NCBI GenBank assembly: GCA_944326555.1
Contig: CALVEK010000003.1
Span: forward strand, 1 to 64,000
Reading direction: 5' to 3'
Source: Candidatus Gastranaerophilales bacterium
Lineage (GTDB): Bacteria > Cyanobacteriota > Vampirovibrionia > Gastranaerophilales > Gastranaerophilaceae
DNA length: 64,000 nt
Both the position numbers and the translations under genes were made by a program. Each line of letters starts with the position of its first letter. Positions within the stretch are counted from its first letter, which is position 1. The notes under the pieces are model-generated. The model worked only from the letters and a program-made list of their open reading frames with translations. It did no database searches and had not been told where the DNA came from. This document shows positions 1 to 8,271 of the stretch, in pieces.

Positions 1-3000
1 TCTGCGTGTTGGAATGCGTAGTTAAATGTTTGCACTTGGGTTGTATATGCACCTGCTTGGGTTGCTACGCTTGGGGCTACTACTGCAGGGTTAAAGTCTT
101 CGTGGGTTCCTGTTGAGCCTCTTGTAAACATGAAGTATCCCAATTTATCTTCAGAATTTACTGCGTAGCTTACGTCGTATTTATAGATTGGCGAGTATGC
201 TGTGTTAGTTCCTTTGTATGATGTTGGAGATTCTCCTGTAAATACAACGCTGTTTGCCAATGGTTCATCTGCAAAGAGAATTTTTACGCTTTCTTTTTCC
301 GTTGTTGAAAGCAAGTTAAGGTTATTTACATTAAGGATAGCATCATTTGTTATATTGTATGTATCTGCTGTAATTCTATCCATTGTTTCATTCGCAAGGT
401 CGACATCTACAGAGAGGTCTGTTGTTCCTGCAAGATTCAATGTAGGAAGGTGCATTGTTCCTATTGTATTGTTATTAAGGTACATTGTACCTGAATTGAG
501 GGTTAATGATTGAGAGTTGTCGAGTAAGTTTTCTTTGGACAAGTAAAGGTTTATATTATCTAATGATATGTTTGCGTTATTGATATTGTTGTTTACAGTG
601 ATTTTTGATTTGTCATCTCCGTTTAATTTAAGGCTATATCCTTGAGTACCGTCTATGATGTCGGATAGGACAATTTCGCCGGAGTTTAGAGAGTTCATGG
701 TTATTGTTTTATCGGCATTGTTCATTTGGATAGCTTGAGTATTGCCGGAGAACTCTGATTTTGCACCATCTGCTGTTACGTTTATATCTACGTTAGATTG
801 TATTGCTGTACCTTGAGTATCTTTAAATGATACGTTTGTAAGGTTAACGACTGAGTTTGCATTTTGGGCTTTTATTACAAAGTCTTTAGCGTTTTTGATT
901 ATTGTATCTTTGATGTTTAAAGTAGTTTCGTTTTGAAGGTCAAACATTTTGTGGTTGTTTGCATCTATTGTTGATGGTGTAGATTTGCCAAGGCCGTTTA
1001 TATTCAATGTGCCTTTGCTTGTTATTTCAAGGTCTTTTGTTGCAATGTAGTTGTCTGTTGTTCTGAATGTAAAATTGCGTTCGTCTGTTGTTTCTTTTGT
1101 TGTTATTACGTCTAATGTGTCATAAATTTTGTCTTTAATAGTTATACTGTCGTTTGTTGTATTTGTTGTAGAAAGTTCAATTGCACCTGCCTCTGATATT
1201 ATTTGATCATTATAGACTGTAGTATCAACAACAGGCAGTGTTATTATATTTTCAGTAAGAGCAAGTTGAAGTGCATCTGATTGAGTATTTAAGATTTGGA
1301 CAGTTACAGGAGTTCCTTCATATTTGCCAATGAAGTTAATAAGGTTTATAGTTATTGTGCCTGATGAAGTGTTTTGAGTTGTAATTGTATCTGCTATTTT
1401 GTCAGTTAGGCTAACATCTATATTTAATTTTGTATCATTTGCTGCCATTGATACAAAGTTGTAATCTCGAGTTTCATTGTTAGCAAAGTCAACAGTTATG
1501 TTATTTGATATAACTTTAGCGTTTTCTACATCGTTGTAAAGAGATACAGTACCTGTACCATCACCTGTTAAAGCTAAGTTATATGCATGATCTGAGGTTT
1601 CCCAGAATGTAGTATTATAAGAACTAAAATAATAAGACCCGCCTGAGATTGCATCATCTATTTGGATTTTACCGTTGTTTACAGCATTAAGTGTAAATGT
1701 TGTATTATGTTTTATAGTACCAGATTTATCGGCATAATTAGCAACATAGATCGCATTATTTTCTTTTACTCCGTTAGATTCCGTATAGTTGCCTGAGATT
1801 AAAGAAGTGCCGTTATCAGCGTTTAAGGTAAGGTTATAGTTAGTAAATATAGCACCGCCTTTTGCCATATCTGTGCCTGTTTGAGATATAGCAAAGTTGT
1901 TTAAGAAATTGCTGTTTGTAAGATCAATTGTTGCATAATTGTTGTTATAAATCGCTCCGCCATAGGCACCTTTTAAATTTGATTGAGCGTAGTTCCCAAT
2001 AAAATCACCAGTGATATTTCCAATTGTATCGCTATTATAAATCGCTCCGCCATAGGCATTAGCATACGACCCAGTACCAGTTGATTTAGCATAGTTGCCT
2101 ATAAAATCACCTGAGATATTTCCAATTGTTCCATCATTACAAATCGCTCCACCAGAGCTATAAGAAGAACTTTGGGCATAGTTTCCCATAAAACTGCTTG
2201 TGATGTTGCCAATTATTGCATTACTTCCATAGTTAAAAATCGCTCCGCCTTTGGTATAAATATTTGAGTTTGTACCAGATGCTTTAGCGTAGTTGCCTAT
2301 AAAATCACCTGTAATAGATTCGATTATTGCAGTACCTGTATCAGCATAGTTATAAATCACTCCGCCATATGCCTTGCTAGAACCTTTAACGTAGTTTCCT
2401 ATAAAATTTCCTATAATAGATTCGATTGTCGATGAAAAGTTTAAAAGAACTCCGCCTAGGGCAGAAGAACCGCTAGTGTAATTGCCAATAAAATCACCTG
2501 TGATAGATTTAATTGTTACTGAATAGTTATAAATCGCTCCACCACTGGCATTAGCATACGACCCAGTACCAGTTGATTTAGCATAGTTTCCAATAAAATC
2601 GCCTGTTATATTTCCAATTCTTCCTTTATAGCTATAAATCGCTCCACCTTCGCCAGAAGAGTTAGAATCAGATTGAACATAGTTGCCTATAAAATCTCCT
2701 GTGATATCTCCAATTCTTCCTGTTGAACTATAGTTATTTCCAACGTTATAAATAGCTCCACCATAGGCATTAAAATCAGGCCCAGTAGCAGATGTTAGAG
2801 AATAGTTGCCTATAAAATCACCCGTGATATCTCCGATTGATCCATAGTTATAAATCGCTCCGCCTTTGGTATCAGCGTACGTGTATGACATTGTGGTAGC
2901 ATTACTTTTAGCATAGTTACCTATAAAATCAGCTTTTAGATCTCCAATAATACCTGTATTTGCTAAAGCTCCACCGGAAGCATTCGTATATAAACGTCCG

Positions 3001-3959
3001 CTTGTTCTTGATGTAGTTGAATCAATACCGTTATTTACAAATGCACCTGAGATACATGTTATATCACCTGCGTTATAAACAGCTCCGCTCAGTACATCTG
3101 CATATTTATAATCTGATGTATTTGAAGTTATTGTTGCAGTTATTATATTATCTTTGAATAAAACATTGTCTATTTCAGTAGTAGAACCGCTTTGGTTATT
3201 TACTGCAGCTCCGCCCTCTATTATTGTATGGTTCGATGACGTACCTGATGGGTTTTTTATTGTACCTTTATTAAGTGTATGAGTTTCTTTTTTTAAAAAA
3301 TCAGATTCTGAATACTTGTACGTTATAGTTTGACCTACAGGTGTTGTCGGGTTTTGTTTAAATTCGAGGTTTCCTGTACCAGCATTCTTTTCCCAACCAA
3401 AGGTTAAGATTTTACTTCCATTTGTGTTTCCATATTCTGTTTGTTTTAGTGAAACATAATAGTATTTAGGCGTAACTGTTCCATCTGCATTTTTATCATA
3501 AAGGGTTATAGTATTAGGCTCGTCTGCCGACGTAGCTTCTAGCAGCGTATAACCTGAATCTTTTAATTTACTCGAATCATAGGTATAATATTTGCTATCT
3601 GGGGTTGTATAAAGCGCTTTATCTTGAGTTGTTTCTATTAACGCTACGCTTCCTGTTGAAGAAAGCAATTGAAGAACATCTTTATTATCCGCTGGCGTAT
3701 AGTAATATTTTTTATCTCCTATATTAACCGTTATTGCTCCATCAGGAACTGTTGTATCCAGTTTAACTTCCGTTAAGCTATATGTTGAATAATTAGTATT
3801 TAAAAATGACGATTGTTCTGCTTTTACCCTATCCAGTGTAGGAGTCGGTACATCTGCAAACACAGTCGCATTAGAAAGCAGGCTCAACAATACAGCTAAA
3901 AGAGGAAGAAGCATTACATTTATGACTTTTTTATCTGTCCAACTATTGATTTCGACCAT
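1..3959 (-). CDS. Large secreted repeat protein, autotransporter/adhesin-like, partial (C-terminus outside window)
   Basis: The reading frame is open from an ATG at 3957-3959 to the left edge, about 1319 codons. A GAGGG ribosome site lies about 10 bases upstream. The first ~35 residues form a signal peptide: a charged start, a Leu-rich core, and a likely cut after VFA. Residues ~330-700 (DNA ~1980-2950) hold about ten copies of a unit with core ITGDFIGNYAKS, each preceded by a GGAIYN segment. This is the beta-helix style of polymorphic outer-membrane and autotransporter passenger domains. The rest is Asn/Thr/Asp-rich with similar short strands. The last visible stretch (FNPAVVAPSVATQAGAY) has no family I can name. 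Export and surface display are inferred; the anchoring domain is not in view. It is transcribed divergently from the LdpA operon. Confidence 0.85.
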   Translation of the reverse strand, partial: MVEINSWTDKKVINVMLLPLLAVLLSLLSNATVFADVPTPTLDRVKAEQSSFLNTNYSTYSLTEVKLDTTVPDGAITVNIGDKKYYYTPADNKDVLQLLSSTGSVALIETTQDKALYTTPDSKYYTYDSSKLKDSGYTLLEATSADEPNTITLYDKNADGTVTPKYYYVSLKQTEYGNTNGSKILTFGWEKNAGTGNLEFKQNPTTPVGQTITYKYSESDFLKKETHTLNKGTIKNPSGTSSNHTIIEGGAAVNNQSGSTTEIDNVLFKDNIITATITSNTSDYKYADVLSGAVYNAGDITCISGAFVNNGIDSTTSRTSGRLYTNASGGALANTGIIGDLKADFIGNYAKSNATTMSYTYADTKGGAIYNYGSIGDITGDFIGNYSLTSATGPDFNAYGGAIYNVGNNYSSTGRIGDITGDFIGNYVQSDSNSSGEGGAIYSYKGRIGNITGDFIGNYAKSTGTGSYANASGGAIYNYSVTIKSITGDFIGNYTSGSSALGGVLLNFSSTIESIIGNFIGNYVKGSSKAYGGVIYNYADTGTAIIESITGDFIGNYAKASGTNSNIYTKGGAIFNYGSNAIIGNITSSFMGNYAQSSSYSSGGAICNDGTIGNISGDFIGNYAKSTGTGSYANAYGGAIYNSDTIGNITGDFIGNYAQSNLKGAYGGAIYNNNYATIDLTNSNFLNNFAISQTGTDMAKGGAIFTNYNLTLNADNGTSLISGNYTESNGVKENNAIYVANYADKSGTIKHNTTFTLNAVNNGKIQIDDAISGGSYYFSSYNTTFWETSDHAYNLALTGDGTGTVSLYNDVENAKVISNNITVDFANNETRDYNFVSMAANDTKLNIDVSLTDKIADTITTQNTSSGTITINLINFIGKYEGTPVTVQILNTQSDALQLALTENIITLPVVDTTVYNDQIISEAGAIELSTTNTTNDSITIKDKIYDTLDVITTKETTDERNFTFRTTDNYIATKDLEITSKGTLNINGLGKSTPSTIDANNHKMFDLQNETTLNIKDTIIKNAKDFVIKAQNANSVVNLTNVSFKDTQGTAIQSNVDINVTADGAKSEFSGNTQAIQMNNADKTITMNSLNSGEIVLSDIIDGTQGYSLKLNGDDKSKITVNNNINNANISLDNINLYLSKENLLDNSQSLTLNSGTMYLNNNTIGTMHLPTLNLAGTTDLSVDVDLANETMDRITADTYNITNDAILNVNNLNLLSTTEKESVKILFADEPLANSVVFTGESPTSYKGTNTAYSPIYKYDVSYAVNSEDKLGYFMFTRGSTGTHEDFNPAVVAPSVATQAGAYTTQVQTFNYAFQHA
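1980..2950 (-). repeat. In-frame tandem repeats of the large secreted protein
   Basis: About ten copies of an imperfect coding repeat lie here. The DNA core reads like tagttgcctataaaatcacc on the plus strand and encodes GDFIGNY. Spacing is irregular (about 80-130 bases) because the linkers differ in length. Two copies (near 2070-2120 and 2540-2610) share a longer identical stretch encoding KSTGTGSYANA, which suggests recent duplication or gene conversion between units. Confidence 0.8.
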
Positions 3960-4091
3960 ATAACTACCCTCATTCGTGTTTCGTGCAAAAATTATCTAAT
4001 CCTACTTTATATATTGCCCTGTTTTTTAGTTCTTTAAACATTTTCAAGATATTCCATTTGTGATACTATTAAATAAGGGGAGTGTTTTAGT

Positions 4092-5060
4092 ATGCTCAAG
4101 GATTTATTTGTTGCAAAGAAGTGTTTTAAGTTGGTGTGTGGTGCAGGTAATGAGGATGCAGCCGAGGTTGAAAAGTTAGTTGCACTTTATTCATTAGCCG
4201 GTTGTAATTTCTTTGATTTATGTGCAAAACCAGAGATTGTTGACGCAGCAAAGAGAGGTCTTGCTTACGCCGGTATTTGCGATGACAGGTATTTGTCCGT
4301 AAGTGTTGGTATTCAGGGCGATCCTCACGTTAGTAAGGCTGCAATTAATCAAAATTTATGCAAAAATTGCTCAGCTTGCCGGAAAGTTTGTCTGCAAAAT
4401 GCAATCCAAGATAATGAAAGTTCTCACTTTGTAAACAAAACCAGATGTATTGGCTGTGGTAAGTGCATTTCTGTGTGCCCTTTTGGCGCTATTAGCATAA
4501 CAAGCGAATTTAAAGATTTAAAAGAAGTACTTCCACCTCTTATCGCAAAAGGAATAGATTGTATTGAATTGCACGCACTAGGTGAGAATGAACAGGAAGT
4601 TGAAGATAAATGGAATGATATAAACAGTTGTTTTGATGGTTTATTGAGTATATGTATTGACCGTTCGAAACTTGGTAATGAAAAATTACTAAAAAGAGTT
4701 AACAGAATGCTAGAGTGCCGTAAACCTAACTCTACAATTATTCAAGCCGACGGGGCACCTATGTCGGGTGGCGATGACGATTTTAAAACAACTTTGCAAA
4801 CTGTTGCCACTGCAGAAATATTCCAAAATGCAAAGCTCCCTGTATTTATCCTTTTATCAGGTGGAACAAATTCTAAATCTACTGAATTGGCAAAGCAATG
4901 CGGTATAGTTGCACATGGGGTTGCTATTGGTTCTTATGCAAGAAAAATTGTAAGAAAATATATTGATAGAGAAGATTTTTTAGAAAATAAAGATGTATTT
5001 AATGAGGCACTTATTATTGCCAAAAATCTTGTTGATACATCGTTAAAATATATGGGTTAA
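4092..5060 (+). CDS. ldpA: LdpA-like [4Fe-4S] protein
   Basis: 322 residues, ATG start with AAGGGGAG just upstream. The N-terminus (FKLVCGAGNEDAAEVEKL then YSLAGCNFFDL) matches my memory of cyanobacterial LdpA (light-dependent period A). Two ferredoxin-type clusters follow: CKNCSACRKVC near residue 90 and CIGCGKCISVCP near 119, each able to hold a 4Fe-4S cluster. The C-terminus has the LdpA-type segment LSGGTNSKSTELAKQCGI followed by GSYARKIV. In Synechococcus LdpA is a redox-active protein linked to the circadian clock. No Kai-type protein is visible here, so the role is probably redox sensing or catalysis. It is the first gene of a run of six, one base from the next. The family call is fairly firm, the role is not. 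Confidence 0.75.
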   Translation: MLKDLFVAKKCFKLVCGAGNEDAAEVEKLVALYSLAGCNFFDLCAKPEIVDAAKRGLAYAGICDDRYLSVSVGIQGDPHVSKAAINQNLCKNCSACRKVCLQNAIQDNESSHFVNKTRCIGCGKCISVCPFGAISITSEFKDLKEVLPPLIAKGIDCIELHALGENEQEVEDKWNDINSCFDGLLSICIDRSKLGNEKLLKRVNRMLECRKPNSTIIQADGAPMSGGDDDFKTTLQTVATAEIFQNAKLPVFILLSGGTNSKSTELAKQCGIVAHGVAIGSYARKIVRKYIDREDFLENKDVFNEALIIAKNLVDTSLKYMG

Positions 5061-5061
5061 G

Positions 5062-5817
5062 ATGATTTCTGTTATTAGTAATGAAAATAAATTTTCGGAT
5101 ATAGATACTGTACTTTTTGATAAGGACGGTACATTTATTGATTCGCACGTATATTGGGGCAGAATTATTTCAAGACGTGCAAAGAGTATAATAAAATTTT
5201 ATAATCTGGATAATTCTCTTTTTAAAAAATTGTGCTTTGTAATGGGTTATGATTTAGATTTATGTCGTTTGATTGAGGCCGGGCCAATTGCTCTTTTACC
5301 TCGCAGTGATGTTATCAAAGTCCTTAAAGATTTTTTATTTAGTATCAATATTGATGCCAATATAGATGATTTGGTAGTTATTTTTGATGAAGTACATTTG
5401 AAATTTGCAGATGAAATGTTTGATTATATAAAACTCCTAGACGGAGCAGTTGAGCTTTTTGACAAATTAAAATCACACGGAGCAAAATTAGCAGTTGTTA
5501 CCTCTGATTCCGTATCAAATACAGAAAAAATCCTTGATTATTTTAAAATAAGTGGTTATTTTGATACTGTTATTGGTAAGGACTCCTGTGTCGAACCTAA
5601 AAGAACTGGTATCCCTGCTTTGTATGCATTGGAAAAGTTAGGCTCATTACAAGACAATACTATTGCAATAGGCGATGCAAAAATGGATTTTGATATGGCT
5701 AATACTGCAGGATTAAGAGGTTCAGTTCTTGTTGCAACAGGACAAATTCCCTACAACAAGCTGAAATTATACTCTGAATTTTGTGTAAATTCTTTAAGGG
5801 AGATTGATATTAAATGA
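5062..5817 (+). CDS. HAD-superfamily phosphatase
   Basis: 251 residues. HAD motif I is FDKDGT near residue 20 (nucleophile Asp and acid/base Asp). Motif II Thr/Ser lies in AVVTSDS, the motif III Lys in EPKRTG, and motif IV is GDAKMDFDMA. The inserted helical cap between motifs I and II is of the phosphoglycolate-phosphatase (C1) type. It probably removes phosphate from a small sugar or acid intermediate of the operon's pathway. The start is one base after the ldpA stop, and its own stop overlaps the next start by four bases, so it is translationally coupled. The substrate cannot be read from sequence. Confidence 0.8.
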   Translation: MISVISNENKFSDIDTVLFDKDGTFIDSHVYWGRIISRRAKSIIKFYNLDNSLFKKLCFVMGYDLDLCRLIEAGPIALLPRSDVIKVLKDFLFSINIDANIDDLVVIFDEVHLKFADEMFDYIKLLDGAVELFDKLKSHGAKLAVVTSDSVSNTEKILDYFKISGYFDTVIGKDSCVEPKRTGIPALYALEKLGSLQDNTIAIGDAKMDFDMANTAGLRGSVLVATGQIPYNKLKLYSEFCVNSLREIDIK

Positions 5818-7532
5818 CTGTAAAAATTCTGGATTGTACGATAAGAGACGGCGGACACCTTAATGGTTGGAATTTTTCAGATGAACTTGTCAGAAGTGCT
5901 TATTATTCTGCATGCAAAAGTGGTGTGGACTACTTTGAAGTCGGTTATAGATTCAAGTCTCCTAAAGAAGGCTTTGGAAAGTTTGCTAAATGTAGTGATG
6001 AGTATTTGTCAAAATTGTTTGATGTCAAAGATGATTGTAAGTTGACTGTAATGATTGATGCAGGAAAGTCTGACACAAATGAGTTTGTAGATCGTAATAA
6101 AGATTTAACACCTATAAGAGCTGTCAGAGTCGCTTCTTATCCATATGAAATTGAAACTGCACTAAGACAATGCGAAGAACTTAAAAACAAAGGCTATGAA
6201 GTTTTTCTTAATCTAATGGTTATATCTGAGTACAAAGATAATGAGTATGAAATTTTGAAAAACTGGAATAACAAAGATATTCTCGAAGCATTGAGTTTTG
6301 CAGATAGTTTTGGTTCTTTTATTCCTGATGACATAGTTAAATATGTCGGTAAGTTGAAATCAATCGGATATTCTAAGATTGGATTCCATTCTCACAATAA
6401 CTTACAGCTGGCTTTTGCAAATGCATTAAAAGCAATCGAATGTGGAGCTTACATTGTTGATGCTTCTGCTTTTGGTATGGGGAGGGGTTCAGGAAATCTT
6501 CCTATTGAAATACTTACTGGCTATTTGGAAAAAACAGGAGTAAACAAATATAATCCTGTTGCTTATATTGATTTAATTGACAGGTTCTTCCTTGAAGAAA
6601 ACAAGAAAACTCCTTGGGGGTACAGAATTCAATCATTGATTGGCGGCTTAAAGAACATTCATCCTTATTATGTCGATGGTTTGTACAAAAAACATCTGTA
6701 TACTATCAACGAGGTCTGGAATGCCGCCGAATTGGTCAAAAATAATTGTCCTATTTCTTTCAATGAAAAGGAAATGAATAATATTTTGTCAGACAGATTT
6801 GTTAATTATGATGACATAAGTATTATTAATAAAATTCCAATAACACCGGCTAAAGATGCTTTTTGTCAAGGCAAACCGGATTTTGTGAATCTTTACCAAG
6901 ACAGAAATTTTCTTATCATTGCTAATGGTCAATCAGTCAGTGATTATAAAGATGAAATTTTAAAATTTATTAAAGATAAAAATTGCGTTACTATTGGTAC
7001 AAACTTTTTGAATAATTTGTATACACCTGATTTTCATTGTTTTGTTAACAGGAAAAGATTTCTTAAATATGTCAATTCAGTTTCACCAACAAGTACACTT
7101 TTGCTACCATCATTCATGGGTAGAGAGTTTGTAGTACAAAATACAAATAACATTGCGATGTTTTTTGACGTTAGACTAACTGACAATTCCTTATATAATC
7201 TTTTTTCTGACTATAGGCATAACTACCTTGGGGTGAATGTTGCGATTAGTGCGATATACTGTGCTATACAGATGGGTGCAAAAGAAATATTTGTCGCTGG
7301 CATGGACGGATTTGGCAAAAATGCTCAGCATATTGATTATTTCTATAAAGAGGCTGATACGGAAGAAGATAAAAAGTTATTAATAAGAGCTTATGAAACC
7401 TTGTCAGAAGATTTGAAAAGAGTTAATACTTATCTTGAAAAGTCATCAATTCCTTTTTCTATAATTACGCCAACATCACATAGTATGTATTACAAAAATC
7501 AAATTGGAGTTAATAATGTCGTTAAAATATGA
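5814..7532 (+). CDS. DRE-TIM (HMGL-like) aldolase fused to an MptE/DUF115-like domain
   Basis: 572 residues. Residues 1-~290 are an HMG-CoA-lyase-like TIM barrel: LDCTIRDGGHLNGW carries the D-x-T-x-RDGG metal and substrate signature, and GFHSHNN supplies the metal-binding His pair. The relatives are 4-hydroxy-2-oxovalerate aldolase and 2-isopropylmalate synthase. Residues ~345-572 are a second domain starting FLIIANGQSV and containing FVAGMDGFGKNAQHIDYF. This recalls the MptE/DUF115 and family-42 sialyltransferase-like Rossmann fold, which handles nucleotide-activated substrates. The fusion suggests that carbon-carbon bond formation or cleavage is joined to use of an activated sugar or alcohol. 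The barrel is confident; the second domain is tentative. It overlaps both neighbours. Confidence 0.75.
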   Translation: MTVKILDCTIRDGGHLNGWNFSDELVRSAYYSACKSGVDYFEVGYRFKSPKEGFGKFAKCSDEYLSKLFDVKDDCKLTVMIDAGKSDTNEFVDRNKDLTPIRAVRVASYPYEIETALRQCEELKNKGYEVFLNLMVISEYKDNEYEILKNWNNKDILEALSFADSFGSFIPDDIVKYVGKLKSIGYSKIGFHSHNNLQLAFANALKAIECGAYIVDASAFGMGRGSGNLPIEILTGYLEKTGVNKYNPVAYIDLIDRFFLEENKKTPWGYRIQSLIGGLKNIHPYYVDGLYKKHLYTINEVWNAAELVKNNCPISFNEKEMNNILSDRFVNYDDISIINKIPITPAKDAFCQGKPDFVNLYQDRNFLIIANGQSVSDYKDEILKFIKDKNCVTIGTNFLNNLYTPDFHCFVNRKRFLKYVNSVSPTSTLLLPSFMGREFVVQNTNNIAMFFDVRLTDNSLYNLFSDYRHNYLGVNVAISAIYCAIQMGAKEIFVAGMDGFGKNAQHIDYFYKEADTEEDKKLLIRAYETLSEDLKRVNTYLEKSSIPFSIITPTSHSMYYKNQIGVNNVVKI

Positions 7533-8271
7533 TTTAAAAGTTAATAAGCAAAAATTTGGTACTTGGTGTATTTTACCGAGTCCCGAATGTGTTAATGTTT
7601 TGTGTAAATCAGGACTTGACTTTGTGCTAATTGATATGGAACATAGCCCTGTCGAGTTTATTACTGCACAAAAAATGGTTATGGCTGCTCATGCCGAGGG
7701 AAAAGAAGCAGTTGTAAGGGTCGGAAAGCTAGATGAATTAGCAATATTGAAAGCTCTGGATATCGGTTCTGACGGCATTATGGTCCCTCACGTTGAATCA
7801 AAGGATGATATTGATAAAATTGTATCTTTTGCAATGTATCCTGCTTGTGGTATTCGTGGATATTCTCCATACACCAGAGCTGGTGGATATTGTGTAAAGG
7901 ATAATTATACCTATGATGAGAACAACCGTATATTTATTAGTGTAATCATTGAAAGCCAAAAAGGACTTGATAATCTTGATGAAATCTTGTCTAACCCCTA
8001 TCTCGATATGATATATCTCGGTCAGTATGATATATCAATTGCATTAGGTCATCCTGGAGAAATAAATCACCCCGAGGTTATCTCAATAGTAGAAAATTGT
8101 GTTAAAAAAGCAAAAAAAGCGGGTAAAGCAGTAGGTGCTTTATATCATACAAAAAAAGATTATGAATATTTCACAAAAATTGGTGTAGATTTTCTTGTTT
8201 ATAAAGTTGATACAGCTATAATAAATGATGGCTTGCGGGAAGTTAGAGAGGTAATAAAAATAAATGACTAA
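7516..8271 (+). CDS. HpcH/HpaI-family aldolase
   Basis: 251 residues from ATG 7516. The upstream TTG at 7504 is part of the TTGGAG ribosome site, so I reject it as start. Family marks are DFVLIDMEHSPVEF (metal/base region), VPHVESKDDI, and GIRGYSPYTRAGGY, close to the class II pyruvate-aldolase pattern of 2-dehydro-3-deoxyglucarate and HpcH aldolases. ESQKGLDNLDEI supplies the metal-binding Glu, and the later YLGQYDIS the usual Asp. The reaction is probably reversible aldol addition of pyruvate or a keto acid to an aldehyde, giving a 2-keto-3-deoxy acid. It overlaps the upstream gene by 17 bases and the next by 8. Confidence 0.85.
   Translation: MSLKYDLKVNKQKFGTWCILPSPECVNVLCKSGLDFVLIDMEHSPVEFITAQKMVMAAHAEGKEAVVRVGKLDELAILKALDIGSDGIMVPHVESKDDIDKIVSFAMYPACGIRGYSPYTRAGGYCVKDNYTYDENNRIFISVIIESQKGLDNLDEILSNPYLDMIYLGQYDISIALGHPGEINHPEVISIVENCVKKAKKAGKAVGALYHTKKDYEYFTKIGVDFLVYKVDTAIINDGLREVREVIKIND

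Noticed and set aside
202-513. Plus-strand ORF of 103 codons
   Set aside because: It is the antisense shadow of the large secreted protein and has no ribosome site.
1980-2950. CRISPR-like array of regularly repeated DNA
   Set aside because: The repeats are in frame in a long ORF, vary in sequence and spacing, and encode a conserved peptide unit. No spacers or cas genes.
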